DNA of 64,000 nucleotides from Chalciporus piperatus (lineage: Eukaryota; Basidiomycota; Agaricomycetes; Boletales; Boletaceae): NCBI GenBank assembly GCA_038093975.1, contig JBBPTG010000052.1, positions 62,001-126,000 of the forward strand, read 5' to 3'. Under the pieces are notes generated by a model. It made no database searches. It had not been told where the DNA came from and saw only the letters and a list, made by a program, of their open reading frames with translations. This document shows positions 24,780 to 36,758 of the stretch, piece by piece. Made by a program: the position numbers and the translations under genes. Numbering within the stretch: position 1 is the first letter of the stretch; each line of letters opens with the position of its first letter.

Positions 24780-25979
24780 ATGCCGCGAGGACAACAGATC
24801 TCGACCGAGATGCAATGGGCTGTTGTACGCCTCTCAAAATTCCTTGATTTCGAGCGAACTGCTATGGCACTCGATGTATCCATCCGATCTGTCAGACGCA
24901 TTGTTTCGCACTTCAACACCAACGGAACGGTTCCAAATCCAGGGGAGAATGTGGTTCCAAAGGAACGACAAGGAAATCGGCATCTACATGATGTCGATGT
25001 TGAGGTATTCAGATCATGTCGGGTATTGCCGTCATTCGACGTACTGATTTATGCGCCATTACAGTTCTTGCTAGGTACAATTGCAAAGGCGCCTGACCTT
25101 TACTTGGACGAACTTCAAGAAATGCTCGCTGTATCATGTGGCCGTACGGTTTCGCGTGCTACGATCTGGCGCACGCTTCGCAGAGCTGGCTTTACCATGA
25201 AGAAAGTAGGTATTTCTTTCCTCTCGATCTTCGTTTTCTTATTTGTTTCAGGTCACACGTGTTGCTGCAGAACGATCAGCCCAAAAACGCTTAGAGTACC
25301 TCACAAGGATTGGTCAGTATGACCCACAACACCTTGTCTTTGTGGACGAGAGTTCTGTTGATCGTCGCACGACATACCGCGGTCGTGCCTGGTCTATCCG
25401 AGGAACCAAAGCACAACGCAAAGCGTTCTTTGTTCGTGGTCGACGGTATAGTACTCCCAACTCGATGCTTTATTTGATCGTTGATGTTTATTTAGCTTTT
25501 CTGTACTCCCTGCACTCTCTCTCAATGGTGGTATCATCCACTGTGAAATCGTTGAGGGATCGTTTGTTACGGAAACGTTCTCGCAGTTTATCAAAGGTTT
25601 GCTTGATGAAATGGAACCTTATCCCGCCCCAAATTCAGTCATCGTGATGGATAATTGCCGAATTCACAAGCATCCTGACATTCAGGAAATGATTGAATCC
25701 AGGTATTTTTTTTTATTTACTGCTCTCGAAAGCATATGACGTATATATATATCTAGAGGGGTGCGTTGTGAATTCCTACCACCGTACTCCCCCGATTTCA
25801 ATCCGATCGAACTGGCGTTCTCTGCGATGAAGTATCATCTCCGCCGCAATGGTGCTTATACTCGTATGGCTATGACAGAACTTTCAGAAGATGAGGTACA
25901 TGCGACACTCCTTAGGGCTCTCTACACAATTACTCCCCAGGATTCGTTTGGGTGGTTCAGGCATTGTGGCTACATATAG
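24780..25979 (+). CDS. Tc1/mariner-family transposase (DD34E)
   Basis: Five exons (24780-25004, 25065-25205, 25252-25445, 25496-25702, 25757-25979) give 329 residues. The N-terminus (about residues 1-110) is a helix-turn-helix DNA-binding region with ALDVSIRSVRRIVSHF and, later, VSRATIWRTLRRAGF. The catalytic core shows LVFVDESSVDRR (Asp 25345-25347), VIVMDNCRIHKHP (Asp 25650-25652) and PPYSPDFNPIELAFSAMK (Glu 25809-25811). Counting residues, 34 separate the second Asp from the Glu, which is the Tc1-like DD34E spacing. The C-terminus WFRHCGYI is typical of this fungal group. All key residues are present. The start ATG is the first in frame and lies 268 bp inside the left TIR. Confidence 0.93.
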
Positions 25980-26205
25980 ATACTCTGTTGTAGTTCTTAC
26001 TAGTAATATCCAATTGTGCACTGCACAGAACTTGCGGTTCGGTACGACCATGATGAAGGGTGACTTTGTACGCTACCGCATCGCATGCGCGATCATGACA
26101 CATAAACCATGCCTTGATCTCCATTCAGCAAAGCCCACGAGGATTCAAGTATAAGAACTCCAAGGCCAACGTGTCCATTCCTTCAGGCTGGAACGACTCG
26201 CCACC
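25980..26205 (+). promoter_or_regulatory. spacer between transposase and partner gene
   Basis: About 225 bp with no open frame. It separates two co-directional genes and presumably contains the promoter of the zinc-cluster gene. No clear TATA box was found. Confidence 0.35.
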
Positions 26206-28552
26206 ATGGCCTCAGGCTCAAAGAAGCGCAAAAAACCCTCTGACAACGTCAACGATGCAGCTGTCGTTCAAGGTATATATTATCACCAATGTACATCTAA
26301 AAACTGATATATTTCAATTGTTCAGGTTCGAAAGTGAAACGACTTGGTGCATGCACCAAGTGTAAGCTTTCAAAGTCCCGTTGTGAGCTTGATGATGGGG
26401 CTAGTGCCTGCACAAGATGCGTCAGGATGGGGCTCCCTGATGATTGCATACGTCAAGAAAGCTCGACTCGTCCTGCAACACGCACCAGCTGCCCACCTGT
26501 GGATCCCCTTGCTCTCCCATCTGGGCCTCGAAAACGAGCCAATTCAGCTGTTCCTACCTCCCAGAAACCCTCCTCAGAGTCATCACGTAAACGTGCAAAG
26601 TCTGATGCCAAGATCGCACTGCCAACGACTCAGTCTCAGACGAGGCAACAGCGTTCTACCTCACAGGAACCTACGGCAATCACCCAGGCCTCTGGTAGCA
26701 GCCCCAGCTTGTATTCCATCCCTGAAGTCGACGACGGTGACATGTTTGATCCTTATGATCCTCCGCTCGAAGACTACTCGTTCATGAACCCCCAGGAAGG
26801 CGCAAAGGAATTTCTCAGTGCGCTTGGTGGTGGTGCAATGCTCTCTGAGCCCGAAGACGGGAGTGGCGAGGACTACGGCCCAGAACTCGACGCTGTTTCA
26901 TCTACGACAAATGGTGACTCAAACATGGGCTCCGCCGAGTCGGACTCGAGTGGGACAGATGATGCATTCCTTCAGAGCAGCCTGCCACCTCCACAGCCAG
27001 CAGTGAAGAAGAAAGGAAAGGCCAAATCTACCAGCACGGCACGTAGGGGCAGGGCTAGTGCACAAGTCCACACTGTGCGAAGTACCTATGATCCTCAGAC
27101 CTGTCGTAAGTCAATTTTTACCAACTAGTATTGTACTTCTTTGCTAATGCCAGTGATTGCCAGCTTTCGTCATCCCATGTGTTGCTCGTAAACCAAATGG
27201 CACAAACTCCCCCTTTGAAATCAAGTCCACGATTACTTACGAAGAGCTTTGCGATCTAGTAGCTTCGAAACTCAAGTGCTACGGCCCCGCTCTCAAACTT
27301 CTGTATCGCCTGGATTCGGGCAACGCAAAGCAAGCGGCTACATCCATTCAATCAGAGCAAGAACTGACGCTGTTCATGGCGAGAATGCGCCCGATGATCG
27401 TCCCGCCACGTCTTGCAAATGGAAAGCCTTCCACTCGTTCACTCAAGAATGTCCTAGTCCATTTTGAAGACGGCGATGAACTAGAATCAGCTGATCCCCC
27501 CAACGCACGCAACTCGAAATCAGGTAATCGAACAGTAAGTCTGTTTTTCTGATCGTAAACCTGGACTGACATGTCCCTTCACTCTAGGCTACTAAGGCAA
27601 CATCAGGATCCAAACAGGTGTCGTCATCGGGAAGTAAAGCAGTGGAAGAAGGCCCAACGCCGCTTCAGGAACATGTCGAACAACTTCAGAAAAAATACAC
27701 GTGCAAAGTCCACACAAAGTCGACTGAGTCGCCTGTCCACTGTTACCCAGGTCCACACGAGACCTGTTTGGTGTTGACTCATAGTCAGATATCATTCTGG
27801 GCTCGTGAGATCGTAAGTCGTATCATCATCGCTACTAATGTTCATTACTGAGGGTCTATTTTTAGATAAATGGCATTGGAACAGTCGACGACAAACCTGC
27901 GACATTGTATCTTCATACCGCGAGGCCACGCACCCGAACTCAGCCTTCTGCAGGCGCTGGATCAGACCATTCACTTCAAGTTCCTACTAATATGTTCAAT
28001 CATCTCGGGGGATATCCCTATCCCCCAGCCCCTCCTCAGTTCATTGTCTTGCCACCAGCGCCGTGGGGAGGCGCACTCCAAGGGCCAGGAAGTCACGGTT
28101 ATCCAGGGACTCAAGGGGGGGGTGGATATTTCCATCCACCTATCGCTCAGCCTGGCAACACCAACATGCCGGCGGCACCTGGTGCACCCGATTCTAGCCG
28201 CTCCACATCTCCCACTTTCTCTAGCGCGACAACACACACCGACGCAACATCCCCATTATCAATTGATGACATACCCTTGGCCAAAATACCTAGCATGTCC
28301 ACTTGGCTCAAGTCACTCGATGATCACGGGGAGCGGGGCAAAGATGGGATTGGTTTCATTCAGTTTGCTGGCGTTTTCGAACAGGAAGGTTTCCTTCGCC
28401 TCTCGCAGCTGTCTGGTGAATTCATATCGCGGAATGAGCTTCAGGAGATGCTCAAGGTTCCTCGTGGTACCGCTCTCCTTATCATGCAATATGCAAAGCA
28501 AGACTTGCGAAAGTTGGCATCAGAAGTGATCAGAGACATTCCTGTTTCATGA
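26206..28552 (+). CDS. zinc-cluster protein carried by the Tc1-type element
   Basis: Five exons (26206-26272, 26326-27105, 27164-27534, 27588-27812, 27866-28552) join in frame to 709 residues. The start context is CCACCATGGC. The short first exon encodes a basic leader (SGSKKRKKP), probably a nuclear signal. It is followed by a Zn2Cys6-like cluster with CTKCKLSKSRC and CTRCVRMGLPDDC, six cysteines in the expected order. Then come acidic Ser/Asp-rich linkers, a folded block beginning FVIPCVARKPNGTN (possibly ubiquitin- or PB1-like), a Pro/Gly-rich stretch, and a C-terminal helical domain around WLKSLDDHGERG to KVPRGTALLIMQYAKQDL that resembles a SAM domain. No catalytic motif seen. Lying wholly within the TIRs, it probably assists or regulates transposition, or silences or protects the element; this is inference. 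Confidence 0.82.
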
Positions 28553-28644
28553 TTAGAGTATTCGTTATTCATTTCCGCACCAATATACATTGATTTTCTG
28601 TCCCATTGATCTAAGAACATTCTCCCGCTGGAAATGCCGGCAGT

Positions 28645-28669
28645 GTAAAATTCCGGAATTTCAAAACTC
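28645..28669 (-). repeat. Tc1-type inner inverted repeat, right
   Basis: On the minus strand reads GAGTTTTGAAATTCCGGAAT followed by TTTAC. Ends 169 bp from the right end of the element, mirroring 24681-24706. Confidence 0.7.
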
Positions 28670-28792
28670 ATATTTTCGTATCCGGACTTCACGGATCGTA
28701 TTCTACATGGTCGTCGGAGCTCAACGCTCATCTTTTTTGTGAATTCCGTGCAGCTGTTGGCGTGCTATGGTCGAGCGAAGTTGGCAGGTGGG

Positions 28793-28838
28793 TTTGACTC
28801 AAAAATTCCCACGGGGCCAACTCGGCCGAAAAAGACAA
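28793..28838 (-). repeat. Tc1-type outer TIR, right
   Basis: 46 bp, reverse complement of 24512-24557 with one mismatch; followed by TA at 28839-28840. Confidence 0.93.
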
Positions 28839-28840
28839 TA

Positions 28841-30001
28841 GTGTGCCGACTCCACTCAATAGCCAACCTCTCCTCCCTCATGATGTAGCAGGTAAACTTC
28901 AAGTGGGTAGTTGGGAGGGCGTCAAAGTAGCGCCATGGACGAATTCTAATGCTATCAAAGGCTCATCTTTCATTTTCCGTTCGTTTGTCCTGCTTTCGGT
29001 CTTAGTGAACATCCCTCACGCGACATGAAACACTCATGAAACCGTAGCTCATCATAATCACTTGGCGCCTATATTCCCTTAAATCGACCCACGGTTTCCG
29101 AAGTCGATAAAAGTAAGTGGTGCTTGGTCTTGACCTGTTTTGACCCACAGCAGTCTCGAAATCTCCTCCGCCGGTGGATTCAGGATTGAGGTTCGTTGCT
29201 GGGGAAAGCGGGTAAAATGAAGTTTCACTTTGAAAATTTCCCTATTATTACCCGGATCATGATGTACCTTTGCAGGAGTCGATCATTTTCCATTCGACAT
29301 CGGATCACCATTAAGGGACATCCCCGACGATGCAATCAGCATGATCCTTCGCGAAAGGTGTAGCTGCCCACAACAGCTCTTCCGCTGATATATAGATGAC
29401 GGTTCTTTCACAGTTGTAGGATTGTATAAAGGTCACGGCTCGTGCTAGTCTCCCCTAGGCAGACCGAAGATTGAAGGAAAACAGCCGTTCCTTCTCACTA
29501 CGCTCGAGCCTCGTGTGACCCTCCGCAGCATGAGCGAGGTATATATACATGGGGTATATCCGACGGTACGGATGCTGTCGGACACAGGTCCCTATTCGGA
29601 TGATGGTGCGGAAGATTACGCTTTATACATGTACTAAGCTCTCTCTCATTGGCTAGGTCGGGCCAGTGACGCGGGGAACACGTTGTTCCCCTGTGTCATA
29701 TTTTATTTATCTTGTGACATCCTCATCTTCAGCCCCCACATGTATAAGCAACCACGCAGTCATGCAGCGATGCGTTTACTCAAGCCAAGGAAAGAAACCC
29801 CAACGCATGTAATATATTGATATTTTCAATTTTTGCATCCGTATTGTCACACGTTCAGCCTTCTGACCCGTGGCCTCGTCGGGTATTGTAGCGTTCTGAA
29901 ACCAGCGGTAACAAAAGGGGTCACTTTTAGGGTCTGGTAGCTGCGGGTTCTCCTACCTTGCTACTTTACTTTCACCTCCGTCTCCGTCCTCGATCGGTGT
30001 A
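28841..30001. other. intergenic, no gene recognised
   Basis: About 1.16 kb right of the Tc1-type element up to the phospholipase start. Only short frames. AT-rich TATATA-like stretches occur at about 29386-29392 and 29540-29550, too far upstream to be a normal core promoter. A T-rich patch lies at about 29820-29840. No repeat recognised. Confidence 0.45.
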
Positions 30002-32217
30002 ATGCCCAAGATTTTAGGGACCGACGTGGCCATTTGGCTCTGGCTTTTATCGCTCCCTGCATGGCAAGTCGCAGCACAGAGCGTCGGTTCGCACGCATAC
30101 ACCCCAGTAGCTGCACCATGTCCACAAGGATTCAACCTCGTACGCAATGCTGGCTCCTTATCTGAAAACCAAACACTCTCCCCCTCCGAGGCCGCCTATG
30201 TTCAAGCCCGTCGATCTCAGGTCATTCCACAGGCCTGGAAAGCGTACCTCGCCAACGTCCAGGCCACAGGTGTCACCCTCCCTTCCTACGTATCCACCAT
30301 CCTTAACGGATCTGGCTCTCAGACCCCCAATCTCGGTATCGCGGCGAGTGGAGGTGGTTACCGAGCTGCGATCTTTGGCGCAGGAGTGCTGAACGCTTTG
30401 GATGGGAGGAACACTTCGTCTAACAAAGCAGGTTTAGGGGGATTACTTCAATCGGCAACTTACTTGTCTGGACTTTCGGGAGGCTCTTGGTTCTTGACCT
30501 CCTGGGCACAGTCCAACTTCCCTACGATCCAGGAACTCATCTTCGGATACCCAGACCCCACGGTGGCTAACAATACCTGGGGGGGTTGGAACGCCAATTA
30601 CAGCCTCGTGACGCCGAGTTCCGATCCGGTCACTGATACACAGTACATCACTAATGTGGTCGAGGAGCTGCAGGGAAAGTACGCTGCTGGATACCCTGTC
30701 ACTTTCGGCGACGTCTGGGCGCGTGATTTGGCCAGACACTTCGCCAACGGGACGTTCTCGTCGAACTTTTATGACGAGTCATATACCCATGGTGCGGGTG
30801 TCCTCTGGTCGTCGGTCGCCGAAACGTGTGTTATAGTAATGCGAAAGAGTGCGAATAGTGATGGACTGACGTTTAAATTTGGCATCCCAGGTCGTCTTTC
30901 ACGTCGTACTCCATTCCGTTCCCGATCATCGTGACGGACATTACTGTACCGAATCAGAATGCATCGAACGATATCTCTGGGGACCTTATACCAATTTCGA
31001 ACCCCATTTTCGAGTTCAATCCCTGTGAGTATTAGGGCCCTGGTTGGGGCTATAGGATACTAATATCGTCGTATAGATGAAATGGGATCCTTCGACCCCA
31101 TGTTGTCGGCGTTCGTTCCAACAAAGTACCTTGGCACGACGAACAACAGCATCTGTATTACGAACTACGACCAGTCAGCGCTGGTTGCCGGGAGCTCGTC
31201 TGAACTGTTCAACGAATACAATCTCACTGTAAGATTGCCACCATGTGTCTTGGTCATCAACTCAAAGATGTTTCAGAACACTTTAAATGCTACTTTTGGT
31301 CCTATAATTTCCTTGTTGGAGTCGATCCTTCCTGAAGCAGGCCTCGAGATTGATTCTACAGTGTGGCCGAACCCATTTTACGGCGTATCGCCGCAGAGTT
31401 TTATTGCTACCAATCAGACCGATCTCAGCCTGGTTGATGGTGGCGAGGATGGCGAAGTCATTCCGATTCAACCTCTGCTTGTCAAGGCTCGTGCTGTAGA
31501 TGTCATTGTAGCGATTGACGCTGTGAGTGTGATGCTTATTTTGGTTATCGATAGTGTAGTAACCCACCCCAGTCGGGCGATGTAAACAACTGGGCAGAAG
31601 GAAGCTCATTGATCGTAAGTCATTCCTGCACGAAGTGCAAGATGATTCTGACTCGTCGTCAGGCAACACAAGCTCGGGCGTCATACCTCTCCTCGGCCTA
31701 TTCGTTTCCTCCCGTGCCCACCTCTCTTGCAGAGTTCGTCGCACAGAACATCACCACTGGCCCGGCCTTCTTCGGATGTGACGTGCCGGCAAACGAAACC
31801 ACGCCTTTGGTGATTTATCTCGCAAACGGTAGTCCCCCTCGCAACGGGCAAGCACCCGTCACCAATACCTCCACCATTCAGGTCTCGTACGAAGGCTCAG
31901 AGATCCAGGCGATGCTTGACCAGACCTTCATCATCGCGACCCAAGGGCGCTCCCAACCTTTTGTTGTCACCGACGGTAATTGGCCCGCATGCTTGGCCTG
32001 CGCTGTCGTGGACCGGGCCCGCGCGAGAACAGGCGAACCCAGGAGTGGCATATGCGAGAGCTGTTTCTTGTCATACTGTTGGACCGGAAGTTCAGTCGGT
32101 ATTGGTAATGGTATTGGTAATGGTACCACGCACAGTGGCACCGAAGCTGTCCGCAGTCCTCGCGGAGGTCTGCTTCTGTCGCTGGCCGTGGTAGCCGGTG
32201 TTCTGGTATCAATGTAA
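30002..32217 (+). CDS. PLB1: lysophospholipase / phospholipase B, secreted or GPI-anchored
   Basis: Six exons with short introns at about 30830-30892, 31031-31078, 31230-31277, and two near 31520-31663 flanking a small exon. The product is about 630 residues. It starts with a signal peptide (VAIWLWLLSLPAWQVAAQ). The fungal PLA2-like catalytic core shows the oxyanion-type GIAASGGGYRAAIFGAG, the nucleophile elbow GLSGGSW, and the catalytic-Asp block LVDGGEDGEVIPIQPLL. Many NxS/T sites are present and the C-terminus ends in a hydrophobic tail (GLLLSLAVVAGVLVSM), consistent with a GPI-anchor signal. It removes fatty acids from phospholipids and lysophospholipids at the cell surface. All expected catalytic motifs are present. 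Confidence 0.93.
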
Positions 32218-34074
32218 TGTGTCGTGCTGAAGTTTGTTGTAGCGTAGGGTGTAAGGCGCAGGGTTTCTTTCAGCAGTAGTGGGTGGCGTTTTCGATGGAA
32301 TCTCATATGTGGACAATTCGGATATTGTTTAGGCGGATGTAAACCACCTTGTTATGACGGTTGACGATATATAAGTCCTTTTAAGTTATATACCTGGGCA
32401 ACGTTGAACGAAGTGGCGGGAAGAAGCGGACGAGGAGGTGGATAAAAGGTGCGCGACGTAGTGGCGCGATTAAGTTGTAGTGAAACGATCTCGTGCTCAA
32501 CTTGTGGCATACCGCGGCTCTGGGTTGTATTTATGGAAGATTCAGTAAGTGAGTGTGGCATCTGGTGCTTAACTGGATCTGGTTTAGCGTCGAGTAGTGG
32601 CGTATGAAGATGCTGGAACGAGGGATTGATCACGGTGAAAGGTAGCTCTGGTAGACACTAACTGACTCACCTCAACTGATGATAGTCCTGCTCATGATCA
32701 TGATCAGAGGCCGTTGTCGCGAATGACAAGGACAATGGATACCCTCGGAGCCGGGCCGAGTTCGAGCGGCCAAGACCGACGCCTGTTTTTTGAAACTCAG
32801 CGCAGGTTGCAGTCTCGACCTCGATGTTGACTTGCATTTGAACTTGCATAGAACTGGAGTAACCTGCCCGCTCCGCTGGAGCCCCCCGCTCGTCCTTCCG
32901 AGCACGTCTCTCAGGGCTGCTTGGTAACTGTGGATCGACCTTGGTATCAGGTTTGACCGCCATGCTTTGCCCCAGGCTCAACAGCCACGTGACGAGGATG
33001 AATTAGACATTGCAGATCTCGCGAGAGCCGCAACTGGAGATGTTTTCGACCTTGGATCTGCTTTCTGCGACATCCATTATCGCCTCGCCTCGCGGCGCTC
33101 GCCACACCCTCATTTTCGCGTCCTCGTTTCCATGTATCGCCTTCCGTTGTTCGACATCTCCTTCTCTTAATTGGATGTTTCATTTTAGCCCTCGCTTACC
33201 CTCCTTGAGGTTTATTGCTTATGATCTAGAGCCCAGCCTGCGGCTCATGATCTGGAGTTGCGGTCATTTTAGCCGGGCCCTGTTTCCAAAGAAACTAGCT
33301 TTTGGGTAATTCTGAAGATCAATCAGGGAACTCGGTGCCTTGCTCCAGAGCGGCGGTTGATCAACAGCGCAGGTATTTGAGAGCTGCACAGGTCAGCATT
33401 CCTGTTATGATTTGACATGTTCCACGTTGATTTACGCTGAATTTCGATGATAGACAATCTGAGAGTGCAAACATGGAGACGTAGGATAGAGCTGTCCCCC
33501 GATGGCGTTAATAAACGCTGGGAAGACAAGCGACGTGGCTTTTCTCTGAAGAACGGGGGCGAGGCAGATTTGCGGACCTTGTGCACGCTCGTACGTTAAA
33601 GCAAGTTCTGATGCCTTCGACGATAGGTCCCTGTGGGTCCTGTGTCATCAGGGTGGCATTTCATAAATGCAGTCTGGAGCACAATCGACAGATACATCGC
33701 GTCGACCGTTCGCAACACAAGTCCCGGACGCACGCCCGCGCAGATAAAGTCACCGGGTGTCACGGCTCGGTAGGTGTATGTCCATTGGGATATAGCAATG
33801 TCCCAATCAGGAAGGACGATCAACTTTTGTGCCGTTCTGCAAAGCACCGATGACGTTCGTCCCAATATGCTCGGCGGGTGGAATCTTGGCCCGTGACTTT
33901 GTTATGATATGTTTTTGTCACTCCTCCGAGGATATAAAGAGGTCCACTCCTCTTTTCCTCTCCATCCCTCCTTCTCTCCCCGGTCCACCTCCCTCCCCCG
34001 CGTCCCCTAGCGACGCAGGCAATCCCCGACCTCACTTCTTGAATTATATTCTCCTCCCGGGCTAACCCATCACT
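32218..34074. other. intergenic with one possible short minus-strand gene
   Basis: About 1.85 kb. A minus-strand frame at 32667-32981 (about 100 residues, Arg/Glu-rich then Gln/Val-rich) ends in a good donor (GTGAGT), and a downstream frame at 32352-32633 could hold a second exon. I could not find a join that keeps both frames, so I do not call a gene. The right end contains the P450 promoter. Confidence 0.35.
33933..33938 (+). promoter_or_regulatory. TATA box of the P450 gene
   Basis: TATAAA about 140 bp upstream of the P450 ATG, followed by a long CT-rich tract (33945-34010), a common basidiomycete core-promoter layout. Confidence 0.5.
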
Positions 34075-36066
34075 ATGGAATTCATCCACACTGCGACGAC
34101 GACCGTCCCCCCTTCTTGGATACCCCATAACATCGGCCTCGCATTCATCTCCCTCGTCATTCTCTACGCCGTCTGGCGCGCGATATACCAACTATTTTTC
34201 TCCCCCCTGAGTGCGATACCCGGGCCCTGGTACGCGGCAATATCAGATTTCTGGATGACGACGCATGTCATACGCCTTCAACAATGCAAGATCAATCACC
34301 AACTTTTCGAGGAATACGGCCCAGTCGTGCGCGTTGGTCCCAATAAGGTGATATTCAAGGACGCCACCTCTATGCGTAGCATCTACTGCATCCACAAATT
34401 CGACAAGAGTCGCTTCTACAAGAGTTTCCTTACGTTCGTCCCTGTTTCGTTATTTGCTCATTCAAGTTAGCTGACGACCCCGTTAGGAACGAGAATGATC
34501 ACGCGTGATTATCTCTCATTAATGATCGCGCGCATATATACTTATTTGACTATAGGATGACAACCTTGGACCATGCTGGTCATGCAGCGCGGCGGAAGGG
34601 GTATTCTCCGCACTATACTTCGGCTAACTTGGCCATGTTCGAGCCCGAGGCTCATTTCCATACCGCGGAACTTATCAACGTGGGTGGCAATTAGTTCTCC
34701 ATATATGCGTCTTATCCACGTCGCAAAACGAAATAGGCTCTGGAACATGTCAAGGGAAAGCATCCTTTGGACTGTCTTGTGTTGTTCCGCCACTTCATGG
34801 TCGATGTGATCATCTCATCTTCTCACGGCTATCGCCAAGGTGCTCTCAGTAGGTGGATCTCTGGCGCCATGGATCCCATTGCAACTGCGATTTCCGACTT
34901 TCCGAAGAGAGGAATCACCGTAGGTTTATGTTTATCGGACTAGATCGGTGCTGAACCAGGCCTCTCAGCGAAGCACTATGCCGCCCAGCTTATGGAATCT
35001 GATATGTCGCATCCCTAATCGACGGTGGCGCCAGATTTGCGACTCAGATAAGATCATGGGAGAGGTTGTACCTCCGGTTTCATGCTTCGCCTCCGATACT
35101 GATCCGCGGAATCACTTAGTTCGTTGGTGCCCGCGTGTATGAGATGCGCGCGCAAGAGGACCAGGGCAAGTTTGATCAATCAGATAAGATCACTCTCCTG
35201 GAACGTCTCCTTCGACACAAGTATTCCCCAGACCAGCAAATGCCAGACCACGATATCATCTCAGAGATGATGGGACACATGTTCGTCTTTCTTTCTAAGC
35301 AGTAATGCGAATCTAAATGTCGCTCGCAGGATTGCAGGCTCCGATACCACTTCTAACACCCTATCCTACTTCTTCTGGGAGTTGAGTCGCCGCCAGGATG
35401 TTGCGAGCAAGCTGCAAGCCGAACTCGACCAGGCTATGCCTGATCGACACCTGATCCCCGATATAGCCGTCCTCCAGAAGCTTCCGTACTTGAATGCTTT
35501 CGTCAAAGAGGGTGAGCATGACCTTCGGTCTCGAACGAAGGTCGAGATCACTCATAAACGTAGGTCTTCGCCTGTATTCAGCAGTTCCCAGCAAATTGGA
35601 GCGCGTTGTTCCATCGTCCATCCACAAGAATGGCGCATTGGATGAACCGTTTGACCTGATGGGCTACGCTCTGCCTCCAGGGACGGTAGTTGGGACGCAG
35701 AGTTGGTCGATGCATCGTGACCCCACTATCTTTCCCTCCCCGGAACGTTTCATTCCCGAGCGCTGGCTCCAGGGACCAGACGCCACCGCAATGATGGCGC
35801 AATACCTGATGCCGTTTGGGATAGGAAACCGCATGTGCGGTGGGATGAATTTGGCTTATATGATGCTCAGAATCACGGTGGCAGCGTTGATCAGGAACTT
35901 CAACGTCGTGGCACCCCCCGAAACCAACGAACGAAGTATGGAGATCAAGGACGCCTTTGTAAGCTCGTGGAGTATCGCTCGCAATTCAATTGACTTAAAC
36001 ATCCCTTGCCAGGTGATATTCCCAGCCGCTCTGGAGTGCAAACTCGCCTTCCACCCCCGCAACTGA
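34075..36066 (+). CDS. cytochrome P450 monooxygenase
   Basis: Multi-exon gene encoding about 510 residues. It starts with an N-terminal membrane anchor (IGLAFISLVILYAVW) and a proline-rich hinge (IPGPWYAA). The I-helix oxygen-binding motif is AGSDTTSNT (around 35340), the ExxR is EGLRL, assembled across an intron at about 35512-35562, and the PERF-like segment is FIPERW. The heme-binding loop is FGIGNRMCGG, with the cysteine thiolate ligand present. The final intron (about 35959-36012) is a multiple of three and opens through, so a longer C-terminus could be made by retention. Expected to be an ER-bound monooxygenase; substrate unknown. The neighbouring phospholipase and permease do not by themselves make a biosynthetic cluster. 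Confidence 0.92.
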
Positions 36067-36758
36067 AAAGCGTCCGTGTGACACCCATCCTACACCACGC
36101 CCTCCCTACGAACATGTTATAGCGTTTTCCATTCACTTCCTTCTCGGTAGAGTAACACCCACCTTATAATCTCTTAATAGTAGGACGATGCCTATATCAT
36201 CGCGCCGCTTTCGATGTCTATATTCCGGTACTGTTGAACCCTCTGCGACGACGCATCCAAGATACCCCAACTGGCAGGACCATTCTCATTGTACCTATAT
36301 CCCGACCATGTAGTCCTTAGAACCTTCTCTTGGTCTTTTTAGCTGGCTACCAAATGTGACAATTGTTTTCGCTACCTGATTTGGATGCGCTCCTTGCACT
36401 CGAACATGGATGTACACTAGCCAAACATCCGAACCTCGTGTTGATTCCCATTTTCTGCTTCACCGAAATGTTCAAGAAGCTTCAAGCTGACGCCCGGGGC
36501 CAGACTGGTGCCGTTCTGGCGCCAGATATTATCTAGTATTGCTCTAGCCTAGAGCTCGAGCGAATGCAGGAACTTGAATGCTCAAGCGCTCATGATCTCG
36601 GATCTTCTTCGCTTCGGTAATCGCGCAAGGGTCAACTCCAGAATTTTTTCACCCCCCTCCCGTTGTTCCAGAACATTTGGTCGACCAGCCTGAGGGTAAA
36701 TCTCGATCGACTGCGGTCTCCAGTTCTCTATTGGCATCAGCAGCTTTTCACTTCAACA
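36067..36758. other. intergenic, no gene seen
   Basis: About 690 bp between two tandem genes; no recognisable open frame, repeat or RNA. Confidence 0.45.

Larger units (their letters stand above)
24512..28838. mobile_element. complete Tc1/mariner-type DNA transposon, 4,327 bp, two genes
   Basis: 46-bp outer TIRs (one mismatch by eye) begin TTGTCTTTTTCGGCCGAGTT and are flanked by TA. The similarity continues imperfectly inward for about 200 bp and includes a second conserved block exactly 169 bp from each end. It carries an intact DD34E transposase (24780-25979) and a second, larger gene (26206-28552) on the same strand. Both frames are open after splicing, so the element may be active or only recently silent. 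Confidence 0.93.

Noticed and set aside
32352..32981. Possible two-exon minus-strand gene
   Set aside because: A good donor site exists, but no acceptor joins the two frames in phase and no family is recognisable.
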